Made by a program: the position numbers and the translations under genes
NCBI RefSeq assembly: GCF_018332455.1
Contig: NZ_BOPZ01000002.1
Span: forward strand, 161,567 to 225,566
From: Clostridium polyendosporum
GTDB taxonomy: Bacteria; Bacillota; Clostridia; Clostridiales; Clostridiaceae
Direction of reading: 5' to 3'
Length of the DNA stretch: 64,000 nt
Notes under the pieces: model-generated
Database searches by the model: none
Told to the model about the DNA's origin: nothing
Seen by the model: only the letters and a program-made list of their open reading frames with translations
Shown here: positions 1 through 10,224 of the stretch, in pieces
Layout: each line of letters starts with the position of its first letter
Position numbering within the stretch: position 1 is the first letter of the stretch

Positions 1-1
1 T

Positions 2-1492
2 TGTTTAGGAATAGATTTAGGAACTTCTTCTGTTAAGATTATTATAATGGATGGAACTGGTAAGGTCGTTGAAAGCACTTCTAAAAGTTATGATGTTAGT
101 TATCCTGCAGTTGGTTGGGCAGAACAAAATCCAGAGGATTGGTGGAACGGCACTAAAGAAGGAATTAAAGAATTGTTAAGTAGAGGTAGTGTAAAGCCAG
201 AGGAAATTAACGGGATAAGTTTTAGTGGACAAATGCATGGCTTAGTTTTACTTGATGAAAAAAATGAAGTTCTAATGCCTGCAATTCTATGGTGTGACCA
301 AAGAACACAAAAACAATGTGATTACCTAAATAATGAGTTTGGCCAAGATAAGATCTCAAAATATACAGGAAATAAAGCTTTAACAGGATTTACAATACCT
401 AAGGTGCTATGGGTTAAAGAGAATAAACCAGAAATATATAGCAAGGTAGCACATATGATGCTTCCAAAGGATTATATAAGTTTTAAGCTTACAGGTAGCT
501 TTGCTTCAGATGTATCAGATGCGTCTGGAACAGTAATGTTCGACGTAGAAAATAGAAAATGGTCTGAAGCAATGTTAGATTTATTAGAGATAGATGAAAA
601 GGTTTTACCTAAGGTTTATGAATCTTGGGAAGTTGTGGGAAAAGTATCTAAAGAAGCTTCTAAGGAAACAGGATTATCTACAGAAACCTTAGTAATGGCT
701 GGTGCAGGAGATCAAGCTGCAGGTGCAGTAGGAACAGGTACAGTAGATGCGGGAGTATTGTCAGTTGCACTTGGAACTTCTGGAGTAGTTTTTGCTTGTG
801 ACGAAAAATTCTCTGTAGATAAGGAAAATAGGCTTCATTCCTTTTGCCATTCAAATGGAAAGTGGCATCAAATGGGAGTTATGCTTTCTGCAGCATCTTG
901 TTTACAATGGTGGGTAGATAACGTTAATACAGATGCTGATGGAAATGTTTTTGAAAAGCTGCTTTCTGAAGCTGAGGATTCTCCAGTAGGTAGCAATAGA
1001 TTATTATTCTTACCGTATCTTATGGGAGAAAGAACTCCTCACAGTGACGCAAATGCAAAAGGAAGCTTTATAGGATTAAATATCACTCATAAAAGAGGAG
1101 ATATGACAAGATCTATTTTAGAGGGCGTTTGCTTTGGTCTTAGGGATTCTTTAGAAATATTAAAAAGCCTTAATGTGGAAGTTAAGGAAGTAAGAGTTAG
1201 CGGTGGAGGTTCTAAGAGTAAGCTTTGGAGACAAATACTTGCAGATATATTTAACTTAAATGTAAATGTAATAAATTCAAAGGAAGGTCCAGCATACGGA
1301 GCAGCTATATTAGCAGCAGTAGGATGTGGATTGTATAACACTGTAGATGAAGCTTGTAAGGAGTTAATAAATATAACAGATAGAACAGAACCAATAAAAG
1401 AAAATGTAGAAAACTATAATAAGATTTACAATGTATATTCATCATTGTATGGCTGTTTAAAAGACAAGTTTGAAGAAATAAGTAATTTATAA
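2..1492 (+). CDS. xylB: Xylulokinase, 5' end cut by window edge
   Basis: Phosphorylates D-xylulose to xylulose 5-phosphate in the cytoplasm, the entry step into the pentose phosphate pathway. The reading frame is open from base 2 and begins with the FGGY-kinase phosphate loop GIDLGTSS, so only a few N-terminal residues lie outside the window; an internal ATG at 47 is not the start. Other family motifs are SGQMHG, LWCDQR, the ATP-site [11 protein letters not shown] and, near the C-terminus, [12 protein letters not shown] and EGPAYGAA. The 496 visible residues match the usual XylB length. A transaldolase follows after 25 bp and then transketolase, the enzymes that consume its product, which favours xylulose over other FGGY substrates. 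Confidence 0.93.
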   Translation, partial: CLGIDLGTSSVKIIIMDGTGKVVESTSKSYDVSYPAVGWAEQNPEDWWNGTKEGIKELLSRGSVKPEEINGISFSGQMHGLVLLDEKNEVLMPAILWCDQRTQKQCDYLNNEFGQDKISKYTGNKALTGFTIPKVLWVKENKPEIYSKVAHMMLPKDYISFKLTGSFASDVSDASGTVMFDVENRKWSEAMLDLLEIDEKVLPKVYESWEVVGKVSKEASKETGLSTETLVMAGAGDQAAGAVGTGTVDAGVLSVALGTSGVVFACDEKFSVDKENRLHSFCHSNGKWHQMGVMLSAASCLQWWVDNVNTDADGNVFEKLLSEAEDSPVGSNRLLFLPYLMGERTPHSDANAKGSFIGLNITHKRGDMTRSILEGVCFGLRDSLEILKSLNVEVKEVRVSGGGSKSKLWRQILADIFNLNVNVINSKEGPAYGAAILAAVGCGLYNTVDEACKELINITDRTEPIKENVENYNKIYNVYSSLYGCLKDKFEEISNL

Positions 1493-1517
1493 AATATTAT
1501 TATCAGGAGGACTAAAA

Positions 1518-2165
1518 ATGAAATTATTTATTGATACTGCAAATGTAGATGAAATAAGGAAAGCTAATGACATAGGGGTTATTTGTGGTGTTACTACAAA
1601 TCCTTCATTAATAGCAAGAGAAGGAAGAGACTTCAAGGAGGTAGTAACAGAAATAACTACTATAGTAGACGGACCAATAAGTGCAGAGGTAATTAGTTTA
1701 GAGTCAGAAGGAATGGTTAAAGAAGCAAGAGAGCTTGCTAAAATACACAAAAATATCATAATAAAAATTCCTATAACAATAGAAGGATTAAAGGCTGTAA
1801 CAATACTTACAGCAGAAGGAATAAAGACAAATGTTACTTTAATTTTTTCAGCATCTCAGGCGCTTATGGCTGCAAGAGCAGGTGCAACCTATGTAAGCCC
1901 ATTTGTAGGAAGATTGGATGATATAAATTCTGATGGAATGGTATTAATAAAAGACATAGTTGAAATATTTAAGCTTCATAATCTAAAAACAGAAATAATA
2001 GCAGCAAGTATAAGAAATTCAATGCACGTAGTAAATGCAGCAAAAGCTGGCTGTCATATAGCTACAGTTCCATATAAAGTTCTTCTGGATAATACTAAAC
2101 ATCCGTTAACAGATGCAGGTATAGAAAGATTTCTAAAGGATTGGGAGACAGTAGCAAACAAGTAA
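1518..2165 (+). CDS. tal: Transaldolase (small TalC-type)
   Basis: Transfers a dihydroxyacetone unit between sedoheptulose 7-phosphate and erythrose 4-phosphate in the non-oxidative pentose phosphate pathway. At 215 residues it belongs to the short transaldolase/FSA family: MKLFIDTAN start, VTTNPS loop and Schiff-base Lys83 in IIIKIPIT. Two positions that separate true transaldolases from fructose-6-phosphate aldolases are Glu57 (SAEV) and Phe129 (SPFVGR); both are of transaldolase type here, unlike the paralogue at 25711. A strong ribosome site (AGGAGG) precedes the ATG. It sits between xylulokinase and transketolase and is probably co-transcribed with them. Confidence 0.93.
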   Translation: MKLFIDTANVDEIRKANDIGVICGVTTNPSLIAREGRDFKEVVTEITTIVDGPISAEVISLESEGMVKEARELAKIHKNIIIKIPITIEGLKAVTILTAEGIKTNVTLIFSASQALMAARAGATYVSPFVGRLDDINSDGMVLIKDIVEIFKLHNLKTEIIAASIRNSMHVVNAAKAGCHIATVPYKVLLDNTKHPLTDAGIERFLKDWETVANK

Positions 2166-2197
2166 CATTTTATAAAGAATAGGGAGTTGGCGAAGAT

Positions 2198-4189
2198 ATG
2201 AAGAATACTGATCAGTTAATAGTAAGCAATATAAGAATATTGTCAGCGGAGATGGTGCAAAAATCAAATTCAGGTCATCCAGGGTTACCAATGGGAGCAG
2301 CTCCTATGGCATATGCTTTATGGGCTAAAAATATGAAACATAATCCATACAACACTAAATGGATAGGAAGAGATAGATTTGTACTTTCAGCTGGGCATGG
2401 TTCGGCGTTAATTTATTCATTATTGCATTTATTTAATTATGAATTATCTATAGAGGATTTAAAGAAATTCCGTCAATGGGAGAGTAAGACTCCTGGACAT
2501 CCTGAGTATGGACATACCGTAGGTATAGAGACTACTACAGGACCATTGGGTCAAGGTATAGCTAATGCAGTAGGTATGGCTATGGCGGAACAGTATCTTG
2601 CTGCTAAATTTAACAAGCCAGGATTTGAGATAATAGATAACTATACATTTGCTTTAACAGGTGATGGCTGTTTAATGGAAGGAGTAGCATTAGAAGCAAT
2701 ATCTTTAGCTGGAACATTAGGACTTGGAAAGCTTATACTTCTATATGATTGCAATAATATAACCATAGAAGGTAGCACAGATATAGCTTTTACAGAAGAT
2801 GTAGAAAAGAAGTTTGAAGCTTGTGGTTGGCATGCAGTAAAAGTTGAAGATGGTAACGACGTAGATTCAATAGATAAGGCTATAAAGATGGCAAAAGCAG
2901 AAAAAGAAAAACCAAGTATTGTAATAGTAAAAACTCAAATAGGATATGGATGTCCAGCAAAGCAGGGAAAATCATCAGCTCACGGCGAGCCTTTAGGTGT
3001 AGAAAATATAAAAGCAGCAAAAGAATTTTTAGGATGGAATTATGAAGAAGAATTCCATGTGCCAGATGAAGTAAAGTCTCATTTACATGAAGTAACAGAA
3101 CAATTGAAGGGTGAAGAAGAAAAATGGGAGAAGCTAAAGGAAGGATATGATAAGGAGTATCCAGAGCTTTCAAAAGAATTAGAACTTTGGTTAAGTGGCA
3201 AGGGAGCAGTAGATTTGGATAAGGAAGAAAGCTTATGGAGTTTTGAAAAACCTATGGCTACAAGAGCTTCTTCAGGAATTATAATAAATAAATTAGCTTC
3301 TTTAGTTCCAAACCTTATCGGAGGTTCTGCAGATTTAGCTCCATCTACTAAAACATATATGGAAGGAAAAGGCGACTTTTCAAAAGAAAACAGAGCAGGG
3401 GCAAATCTTCATTTTGGAATAAGAGAACATGCTATGGCTGCTATAGCCAATGGAATGACTGTATATGGTGGATTAAAAACTTTTGTAGCAACCTTCTTTG
3501 TATTTAGTGACTACATGAAAGGTGCTATGCGCTTATCTGCTCTTATGAAATTGCCAGTAGTTTATGTTCTTACCCATGACAGTATAGGTGTAGGGGAAGA
3601 CGGTCCTACCCATGAACCAATTGAACAGCTAGCATCCCTAAGAAGTATACCAAATATGACAGTTTACAGACCAGCAGATTCAAAAGAAACAGCAGCCGCT
3701 TGGGACTATGCTCTAACAAAGGCAGATGGACCAACCTGCTTAGTTTTAACAAGACAAGATTTACCACTGTATAAAGAAACAGGACTAGAAGCATTAAAGG
3801 GTGCATATATACTGAAAGATTCAAAGAAAGATATAGCAGATATTATACTGATGGCAACAGGTTCAGAAGTGGAACTTATATATAAGGCTGCAGAAATCTT
3901 AGAAGAAAAAGGTATCGATGCTAGAGTAGTAAGTATGCCTTCACTAGAATTATTTGAAAGACAAAGTGAAGAATATAAAGAAAAAATACTACCTAAGAAG
4001 GTAAGAAATAGGTTAGCTGTAGAAGCAGCATCATCCTTTGGATGGCATAAATACGTAGGTCTAGACGGCAATGTTATCTCTATAGATCATTTTGGCGCTT
4101 CTGCACCAGCGAAAATCTTATTTGAGGAATTTGGATTTACAGTAAAAAATGTAGTAGAAAAAGCATTAGAAATAATTACTAAGAAATAA
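2198..4189 (+). CDS. tkt: Transketolase (single-chain)
   Basis: Thiamine-diphosphate enzyme that moves two-carbon ketol units between xylulose 5-phosphate and aldose phosphates. The 663-residue length is that of a full single-chain transketolase. Visible features are [13 protein letters not shown] near the N-terminus, the ThDP/Mg motif beginning GDGCLMEG, the substrate-site [20 protein letters not shown] in the pyrimidine domain, and a C-terminal domain with MATGSEVEL. It starts at ATG 2198 after GGGAGTTGG, 32 bp behind transaldolase, as the third gene of the xylose operon. A second, two-subunit transketolase lies at 21330-23102. Confidence 0.95.
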   Translation: MKNTDQLIVSNIRILSAEMVQKSNSGHPGLPMGAAPMAYALWAKNMKHNPYNTKWIGRDRFVLSAGHGSALIYSLLHLFNYELSIEDLKKFRQWESKTPGHPEYGHTVGIETTTGPLGQGIANAVGMAMAEQYLAAKFNKPGFEIIDNYTFALTGDGCLMEGVALEAISLAGTLGLGKLILLYDCNNITIEGSTDIAFTEDVEKKFEACGWHAVKVEDGNDVDSIDKAIKMAKAEKEKPSIVIVKTQIGYGCPAKQGKSSAHGEPLGVENIKAAKEFLGWNYEEEFHVPDEVKSHLHEVTEQLKGEEEKWEKLKEGYDKEYPELSKELELWLSGKGAVDLDKEESLWSFEKPMATRASSGIIINKLASLVPNLIGGSADLAPSTKTYMEGKGDFSKENRAGANLHFGIREHAMAAIANGMTVYGGLKTFVATFFVFSDYMKGAMRLSALMKLPVVYVLTHDSIGVGEDGPTHEPIEQLASLRSIPNMTVYRPADSKETAAAWDYALTKADGPTCLVLTRQDLPLYKETGLEALKGAYILKDSKKDIADIILMATGSEVELIYKAAEILEEKGIDARVVSMPSLELFERQSEEYKEKILPKKVRNRLAVEAASSFGWHKYVGLDGNVISIDHFGASAPAKILFEEFGFTVKNVVEKALEIITKK

Positions 4190-4230
4190 ATTTAATAATT
4201 ATATATAATGTGAATTTTTGTACTTCAATG

Positions 4231-4269
4231 TACATGCAAGCTGGAGGGTTAATCTTTAGCTTGTATGTA
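4231..4269 (+). terminator. Stem-loop after transketolase
   Basis: Twelve-pair stem (TACATGCAAGCT against AGCTTGTATGTA, one G-U pair) with a 15-nt loop, 40 bp after the transketolase stop. It has only a weak T-rich tail, so termination here is likely but not certain. Confidence 0.55.
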
Positions 4270-4575
4270 TATAAATTTCTTTGTTAATTTGTATAAAATT
4301 AAAATTGTTCAAAAATTATAAACGATGATTAAGTTTTAGTGAAGTAATAATATTTAGTGAAATTTTAATAAATATTCATATCTTATAAAGTGATCTATAG
4401 TAGTATATCTTAGTAAATTAATTTGGGATGATAAAGTTTATATAAAAATCATAATATTTATGTTTAATACAAATTTTGATAAATATAAAGATTTTCGGTA
4501 AAAGAGTAGATATTAATATTTAGATATTCCAGTATTTTTATAAGCGGTAATTCATTTATGGAAGGGGAACGTATA
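4270..4575. other. AT-rich spacer before aldose epimerase
   Basis: Very AT-rich non-coding DNA. It presumably holds the promoter of the aldose epimerase gene, but I see no convincing -35/-10 pair, repeat or RNA element. Confidence 0.4.
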
Positions 4576-5634
4576 ATGGGAATTACAAGAAGCTTTTATG
4601 GAAAGACATTAGAGGGAAAAGAGGTGGATATTTTTACTCTTTCTAACGATAATGGTATGGTGGTGAAAATATCAAATTACGGTGGTATAGTTGTATCACT
4701 TATTGTACCTGATAAAAATGGCAAACTTGATGATGTTGTATTAGGATACGATAGGTTGGATGGTTATCTTAAAAACGGGTCTTTTTTTGGTGCGATTATA
4801 GGACGGCATGCAAATAGAATTGAAAATGCAAGTTTTGAAATTAACGGTGTAGTATATAATGTAACAAAGAATGAAGGAGAGAATCAGTTGCACGGTGGAC
4901 TTATAGGATTTCACAAAGTTGTGTGGCGAGCAGAGATAGTAAGAAAAGGACAAGATGAATGCCTTCAACTTTCTTATATTAGTAAAGATGGTGAGGAAGG
5001 TTATCCTGGAAACCTTGATGTTAAAGTTATATATACACTAACTGATGACAATGCCCTTAGAATTGATTATCTTGCAATTTCAGATAAGGATACGGTGGTG
5101 AATTTAACAAATCACTCGTATTTTAATCTATCAGGCCACGCATCCGGAGATATTCTAAAACATGAAGTTATGATTGATGCAGATAGATTTACAGTAAATG
5201 ATAAGTATAGTATTCCAACAGGAGAAATAAGAAGAGTGAAAGGAACTCTAATGGATTTCACTAAGTTAACACCAATAGAATCAGGAATATTTAGTGAATA
5301 TGAACAAATAGCCTTTGGACATGGTTATGACCATAACTGGGTGTTGAATGTAAGTGGAGAAAAAGCAGAGAAGGCTGCTGAAGTATTTGATGCATCCAAT
5401 GGAAGATTGATGGAAGTTTATACAACTAAACCAGGGATACAACTGTATACTGGAAATTATCTTGACGAATCTGAATGTTGCAAAGATAGTGCTCGATACG
5501 TTAAAAACAGTGGTTTGTGCCTTGAGACTCAGTATTTTCCTAATTCAGTAAAACATGAGCATTTTCCTTCCCCGATATTAAAGGCAGGAGAGCGATATAA
5601 TCACACAACTATGTATAAATTTTTAACTAGGTAA
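4576..5634 (+). CDS. galM: Aldose 1-epimerase (mutarotase)
   Basis: Interconverts the alpha and beta anomers of free aldoses such as galactose, glucose or xylose. Family motifs are ISNYGG, GRHANRIENA, NQLHGG (catalytic His), NLTNHSYFNLSG (second His), GYDHNW and a late LETQYFPNS-type segment containing the catalytic Glu. I place the start at ATG 4576, not the upstream in-frame ATG at 4558, because GGAAGGGG at about 4560-4567 is an ideal ribosome site for 4576 and overlaps the other candidate. The resulting 352 residues are normal for the family. Its place between the xylose operon and a ROK regulator suggests a role in xylose use. The true substrate cannot be read from sequence. Confidence 0.9.
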   Translation: MGITRSFYGKTLEGKEVDIFTLSNDNGMVVKISNYGGIVVSLIVPDKNGKLDDVVLGYDRLDGYLKNGSFFGAIIGRHANRIENASFEINGVVYNVTKNEGENQLHGGLIGFHKVVWRAEIVRKGQDECLQLSYISKDGEEGYPGNLDVKVIYTLTDDNALRIDYLAISDKDTVVNLTNHSYFNLSGHASGDILKHEVMIDADRFTVNDKYSIPTGEIRRVKGTLMDFTKLTPIESGIFSEYEQIAFGHGYDHNWVLNVSGEKAEKAAEVFDASNGRLMEVYTTKPGIQLYTGNYLDESECCKDSARYVKNSGLCLETQYFPNSVKHEHFPSPILKAGERYNHTTMYKFLTR

Positions 5635-5986
5635 CATATTACCATTGATCATAAAAAGCCATCCTTCATAGTAAGTTTTACCTGCAAATCAATTTTACAT
5701 CACAAAAAAGTGGGTTTTATATTTTTCAGAATAATAAATTCTTAAAAACTAATGTTTTAATTATTCTGATTTTAGATGTCCGTAGGCTAGGTCTTTGAAT
5801 ATATAGAAATGTTTTATAATACAAAAAGACTATATCATATATAAAAGCATTTTTATGCACTTTGTAAGAAGGATTTAAAAAGTTGTTTAAAAAGTATTTT
5901 TTTATGTTATAATAAAGTCAATCAATATATTTTAAACGAGTAATTCTATAGTTTTTTTATATAAGATAGTGTAAAATTGTACCTAG

Positions 5987-5997
5987 GGTATGATACC
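5987..5997. promoter_or_regulatory. Candidate operator, odd-centred palindrome
   Basis: GGTATGATACC is a perfect palindrome around a central G, lying 31 bp upstream of the ROK regulator start and extended by TAG/CTA flanks. Autoregulatory operator sites often lie here, but no other copy was found in the window. Confidence 0.3.
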
Positions 5998-6027
5998 TAA
6001 ATATTATATTAGATAAATGGTGATAAA

Positions 6028-7191
6028 ATGCTTATTTTAGATCAAAGTGCTATAAAAGTAAATAACAGAAAAAGGATATTAAGATTATTATCTGAACAAA
6101 GAGAACTTACAAAACAAGATATTGCTAGGATTCTAGATATAAGTATTCCTACAGTTTCTACTATAGTAGCAGAACTTATAGTAGAAGGAATATTAGAAGA
6201 AGCTGGTATAGCTAGCTCCACAGGGGGAAGAAAACCGATAATATTGAGGTTTATTCCTACTTCATACTTTTCTCTAGGTGTGGATTTATGTGAAGACTTT
6301 GTAAGAGTAATACTTACAGATTTAGATAGTACTATACTTAAAGATGTTAAAGTTCAGATAGAAGATTTAGATTTTAATAATCTCTTAGATATCATAAAGT
6401 CTACAGTAAAAGAAATTTTAAAAGATAGTCATATAGAAATTTCCAAGGTATTAGGTCTAGGAATTTCTCTTCCAGGTATAGTAAATAATATGGAGCTTAA
6501 ATTAGACATTGCTCCTAATTTTAATTTAAGAGAGTTAGATTTTAAGCCTTTAAAAGCTGAGCTAAATATTCCAATTTTTATTGAAAATGAAGCCAATGCA
6601 GGTGCTTTAGGAGAAGCTATTCTTGGAATAGCTAAGGAAATGGATAATCTCATTTATATTTCCATAACTGAAGGAATTGGTGGAGGAATAATTTTTAAGC
6701 AAGAGGTTCATAGAGGTAGGAATAGTAAAGCTGGAGAAATAGGACATATGACTATAGATAAATTTGGCAAAGTCTGTAGCTGTGGTAAGAAAGGTTGCTG
6801 GGAAACTACTGCTTCTAAAAGAGCTCTTATTAAATATTATGAAGAATTAACTTCCGCAAAAGTAAAGAATATAAAAATCATATTTGATAAGTATAAAATG
6901 GGAGAGGATGAAGCTTTTAAAGCTTTGGAAATATATTCAGAGGAACTGGCGATAGGCATTCAAAACCTCATATATATATTTAATCCAGATTATATAGTTA
7001 TAGGTGGAGAGATAAGTCGTTATGAAGATATATTGCTTCCTTTATTAGAAAAGAAAATCTTTTCTGAATGTCATTTATATAATAGTAGTGATGTTAAACT
7101 TTTATTTGCAAAACTTAAGGAGGATTCCAATATATTAGGAGCTTCACTTATGCCTATTACAGAAGCTTTTGGATTTAACAATATAATGTAG
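6028..7191 (+). CDS. ROK-family transcriptional repressor (XylR-like)
   Basis: Sugar-responsive regulator. Residues 1-75 form a winged helix (LTKQDIARILDISIPTVS is the recognition helix region). The rest is a ROK sugar-kinase-like domain with the ATP-site-derived GIGGGI, the GEIGHM motif and the zinc site CSCGKKGCWE. Length, 387 residues, is typical of XylR/NagC-type ROK repressors. The ribosome site is GGTGAT just before ATG 6028. Because it follows xylulokinase, transaldolase, transketolase and aldose epimerase, xylose is the most likely effector; this is inferred from context. It could instead respond to another sugar. Confidence 0.85.
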   Translation: MLILDQSAIKVNNRKRILRLLSEQRELTKQDIARILDISIPTVSTIVAELIVEGILEEAGIASSTGGRKPIILRFIPTSYFSLGVDLCEDFVRVILTDLDSTILKDVKVQIEDLDFNNLLDIIKSTVKEILKDSHIEISKVLGLGISLPGIVNNMELKLDIAPNFNLRELDFKPLKAELNIPIFIENEANAGALGEAILGIAKEMDNLIYISITEGIGGGIIFKQEVHRGRNSKAGEIGHMTIDKFGKVCSCGKKGCWETTASKRALIKYYEELTSAKVKNIKIIFDKYKMGEDEAFKALEIYSEELAIGIQNLIYIFNPDYIVIGGEISRYEDILLPLLEKKIFSECHLYNSSDVKLLFAKLKEDSNILGASLMPITEAFGFNNIM

Positions 7192-7250
7192 ATTTTAAGA
7201 ATGGAAGATAATTATGAATTTTGAGGTATAAAATCTATGTCACACAAATG

Positions 7251-7292
7251 GGATACTGAGCAACTCCCTTTACAGGGAGTTGCTCAGTATCC
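7251..7292. repeat. Perfect 18-bp inverted repeat (stem-loop)
   Basis: An uninterrupted 18-bp stem (GGATACTGAGCAACTCCC and its exact complement) closes a 6-nt TTTACA loop, 60 bp downstream of the ROK regulator. Its G+C content is well above the surroundings and no T-run follows on either strand, so it is not a standard intrinsic terminator. A 79-codon frame runs through it but reads the stem and has no family resemblance; I do not consider it a gene. The remaining sequence 7293-7564 holds no recognised gene. Confidence 0.75.
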
Positions 7293-7564
7293 TGGAGAAT
7301 CTTCTGTTCTCAATCAGAGAATAGAAGGTAATCGACTGTTGGGAAATACGAGTAAATTAATTTTAAAAGATATGTTTATGATTTTAGAATTAAATAGGTT
7401 TGAACATGGTGTATTAAAACAACTGAGGTTTGCGCTTTATGGTGTACCAAAGTTATGGCAAGGTGTATACGTTTAAATAGTGGAATAGGCGTTATTTTAT
7501 AAGATATCCGATGCGTTATACCAGCTTATATCATTAAGTGATTAATAGTACAGAGGTGATATTA

Positions 7565-8005
7565 ATGATTAAAAAAAACATAGGAAAGCAAAAACATATT
7601 GCGTTGGTTGCCCATGATAACAGAAAAACTGATTTAATTAATTGGGTTAAGAATAATAGTAATTTGCTTGGAAGACATTTTCTTTGTGGTACAGGCACCA
7701 CATCAAGGCTTATTACTGAGGAGACATTACTTCCAGTGAAAATATATAAAAGTGGCCCTCTTGGAGGAGATCAGCAAATTGGTGCAGCAATAGTTGATGG
7801 CAAAGTAGACTTTATGATTTTTTTCTGGGATCCATTAACCTCTCAACCACATGATCCAGATGTTAAAGCTCTTCTGAGGATAGCTGTTCTATATGACATT
7901 CCAGTAGCTATGAATCAATCAACTGCAGATTTTTTATTAAGATCAAGTATTATGGAAGAAGAGTATGACAGGAACATTTTTGATTATAGCATTATAAGAA
8001 GATAG
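7565..8005 (+). CDS. mgsA: Methylglyoxal synthase
   Basis: Converts dihydroxyacetone phosphate to methylglyoxal and phosphate, a bypass that frees phosphate when sugar phosphates accumulate. Family signatures are ALVAHDNRK near the N-terminus (His of the active site), FLCGTGTTS phosphate loop, SGPLGGDQQIGA with the catalytic Asp, and FFWDPLTSQPHDPDV. The start at ATG 7565 is supported by AGAGGTGAT eight bases upstream and gives 146 residues, a normal length; an in-frame codon at 7538 lacks a ribosome site. It stands alone, followed by a terminator, next to genes for sugar catabolism that would raise triose phosphate. Confidence 0.93.
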   Translation: MIKKNIGKQKHIALVAHDNRKTDLINWVKNNSNLLGRHFLCGTGTTSRLITEETLLPVKIYKSGPLGGDQQIGAAIVDGKVDFMIFFWDPLTSQPHDPDVKALLRIAVLYDIPVAMNQSTADFLLRSSIMEEEYDRNIFDYSIIRR

Positions 8006-8085
8006 ATATTTTAACAAAAGTGTATAGTATTATTCTAATTATAGCCTAAGTGGAAAATATAAATTAATAGTTGAACAATGTCATT

Positions 8086-8115
8086 AAACTCCTTGATTTC
8101 TAATAAGTCGAGGAG
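8086..8115 (+). terminator. Intrinsic terminator of mgsA
   Basis: Stem with CTCCTTGA against TCGAGGAG (one G-U pair) followed by CTTTTTATTGTTTT, about 80 bp after the mgsA stop. Confidence 0.65.
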
Positions 8116-8472
8116 CTTTTTATTGTTTTAAAAATAGGCTTATTTATAATGCCGTCAGTATGAAATTCGCATGGTGATTTTTTTGTTTTAACACACAAAT
8201 TCACATTGTTGGTGAAATGTCGCTCCACCACCCCTTATTGGAGGAGATGTGGTCAAACTCATCAAGTATCACCAGTAATAAATGAAACTGTAAAGTCAGA
8301 AGAAAAATCCAAAACTCTTTAGAAAACAAACTGAAAAGGTTTAAACACTTCTCAGTATGTGGTTTGTTTAAGTAGAAAATATAAGTAAAGCCTTGATGAC
8401 AATGGCAGTTTATAAATTATACGAGGAATCTACGTTAATATCATATTTCATTCTGTTTGTGGAAAAAATACT

Positions 8473-8722
8473 ATGGACATATATTCCAAAATAGTATATA
8501 TTTAAACAATATTAAACGATTACGTAGATTGCAAGAGTGTATGTGATATGAAATCGATAATTAAAGGCGTAGGAAGAATCGAAGTTGCTTTCATTGAGGT
8601 AGTTTCAGCAAGCTTAAATATCTCAATGAATACTTAGAAGAAACGAAAGAATAGTATTAAGCATCGTAGAAGAGAGAGGCTATTAATGAAATATCATACA
8701 AGAGGGCTTGTAATGAAAGATT
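8473..8722 (+). pseudogene. Decayed duplicate of the 5' end of the LacI-type regulator gene
   Basis: This stretch aligns base for base, almost without gaps, with 8797-9050, the leader and first 60 codons of the intact LacI-type gene downstream. Shared blocks include ATGGACATAT, TTAAACGATTACGT, ATTAAAG.. GTAG.AAGAA, AGAAGAAAC.AAAG, GTATTAAG, GTAGAAGA and GGGCTTGTAATGAAA. It has in-frame stops and one or more small indels, so it cannot encode the helix-turn-helix. It represents an old tandem duplication, truncated before the ligand-binding domain. Sequence between 8116 and 8472 has no recognisable gene. Confidence 0.8.
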
Positions 8723-8834
8723 TTAAAAGCTACTACTTAGCCCATAATATATTAAGTTTTTAGTTTAAAAATAAAAAAATATGTCGAAATAATATCATGG
8801 ACATATTTTCCAAAAAGGTATATACTAAAAATAT

Positions 8835-8847
8835 GTTAAACGATTAC
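8835..8847. promoter_or_regulatory. LacI-type operator-like site upstream of its regulator
   Basis: GTTAAACGATTAC is an imperfect palindrome around a central CG, as in LacI/GalR operators, 25 bp before the regulator start. The core TAAACGATTACGT is one of the best conserved parts of the decayed duplicate at 8511. Probably autoregulatory. Confidence 0.45.
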
Positions 8848-8871
8848 GTTACGATAGGAGAGAAAGTAGGT

Positions 8872-9882
8872 ATGAAACCGACTATTAAAGATGTAGCAAG
8901 AAAAGCGAATGTTTCAGTTGCGACAGTTTCAAGAATCTTAAATGGTCTCGATGGATACTCAGAAGAAACAAAAGTAAAAGTATTAAGTGTTGTAGAAGAA
9001 CTTGGATATCAGAGAAATGCTATTGCACGGGGACTTGTAATGAAAAATACTAGTACCATTGGTGTTTTACTGCCAGATGTAGCTACTAATTTCTATGCTG
9101 CAATTTTAAATGGTATAGAAGATACTGCACATCAAAATGACTATAGCGTAGTTGTGTGCAATACTGGTGTAAATGGGGTTAGAGCATTGGATTACATTAA
9201 AGTTCTTGGGGAACGTCAAGTAGATGGAATTATCATAATAAGCATAAATATAACGGAAGAACTTTATAAAGCAATCGAATTATTAAAAATTCCATATATA
9301 TTGGTATCTACTATGTCCTTTAGATTTCAGATGCCATATGTGAAAGTGGATGATCAACAAGCAGCTTATTCGGCTACTCAATATCTTATTAAAAAAGGGC
9401 ATAAGGATATTGCAATGATTAGTGGAGATAAAGATAAAACAGATCCTATAGCTGGAAAACCAAGGGTAAATGGCTACATACAAGCCCTTCAGGATTATGG
9501 ATTAAAAGTTAATTCTAAACTAATAAAGTATGGAGATTTCAGCTATGAAAGCGGGATTAAGTGTATGGAAGAATTACTAGAAGAAACTGAAAAATTCACT
9601 GCCGTTTTTGCAGCTAGTGATGAAATGGCAGTTGGCGCATTATCTGTAGCTTATCAGAGAAAAATTATTATACCTGATGAATTATCTATTATTGGTTATG
9701 ATAATACAAAAGTAGCAGAGATGGCAATTCCTCCGTTAACTACAGTAGCTCAACCTCTATATGAAATGGGGAAAAAAGCGATGCAGAAAATCTTAAAAAC
9801 TATTGAAACAAATGAGAAGCCAGAAAGTACTATTTTGCCGCATTCAATTGTGGAGAGGAGTACAGTAAAACAGCTTACATAA
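8872..9882 (+). CDS. LacI/GalR-family transcriptional regulator
   Basis: Sugar-responsive DNA-binding protein predicted to control the adjacent importer operon. The N-terminus from ATG 8872 reads MKPTIKDVARKANVSVATVS, the canonical LacI helix-turn-helix with the hinge ending near residue 60; upstream in-frame codons from 8797 would add 25 residues never seen in this family, and AGGAGAGAAAG supports 8872. The rest is a periplasmic-binding-protein-like sensor with GVLLPDV, DGIIIIS, AASDEMAVGAL and the C-terminal TTVAQPLYEMG. At 336 residues the length is normal. Its neighbours suggest a MalR/IsoR-like role with an alpha-glucoside effector. Confidence 0.9.
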   Translation: MKPTIKDVARKANVSVATVSRILNGLDGYSEETKVKVLSVVEELGYQRNAIARGLVMKNTSTIGVLLPDVATNFYAAILNGIEDTAHQNDYSVVVCNTGVNGVRALDYIKVLGERQVDGIIIISINITEELYKAIELLKIPYILVSTMSFRFQMPYVKVDDQQAAYSATQYLIKKGHKDIAMISGDKDKTDPIAGKPRVNGYIQALQDYGLKVNSKLIKYGDFSYESGIKCMEELLEETEKFTAVFAASDEMAVGALSVAYQRKIIIPDELSIIGYDNTKVAEMAIPPLTTVAQPLYEMGKKAMQKILKTIETNEKPESTILPHSIVERSTVKQLT

Positions 9883-9906
9883 GCTGGTTTTTCTTTAAAG
9901 ATTTAC

Positions 9907-9919
9907 GTAAACGCTTAAC
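9907..9919. promoter_or_regulatory. LacI-type operator candidate
   Basis: GTAAACGCTTAAC, 25 bp after the regulator stop, shares the AAACGYTT core with the site at 10046. Together they would flank the promoter of the importer operon. Confidence 0.45.
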
Positions 9920-10045
9920 CAAGATATTAAAAAATAAGTCCATTTATAAATACTTGTTTATTAAAATGTACAGTATATCGTAGTAATGTTATATATTTAT
10001 CTAAATAATACAATAAATATTATATATATATATAAATATTACTTA

Positions 10046-10058
10046 GGTAAACGTTTGA
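10046..10058. promoter_or_regulatory. LacI-type operator candidate upstream of sugar importer
   Basis: GGTAAACGTTTGA contains the perfect 8-bp palindrome AAACGTTT with near-symmetric flanks, the classic LacI/CcpA-like form. It lies 167 bp upstream of the binding-protein gene. The surrounding 9920-10224 is otherwise AT-rich with no gene. CcpA-type catabolite control of the same site is possible. Confidence 0.5.
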
Positions 10059-10224
10059 TTTGATTCGTTAATACTTATTGTGGATAAATTCTAAGGCTAA
10101 AGTAATGTCTTTTAAATTTATATATAATTCATTTAACGAGAAGGTAAGGGGATGATAGAAGATTATTAGAAGTGCTTAAATTTTTAATAAATCAAATAAA
10201 GATTTGAAAATGGGGGAAATCAAT

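Noticed and set aside
7237..7476. 79-codon + frame starting before the perfect hairpin
   Set aside because: It translates both arms of the stem, has no ribosome site and no family resemblance.
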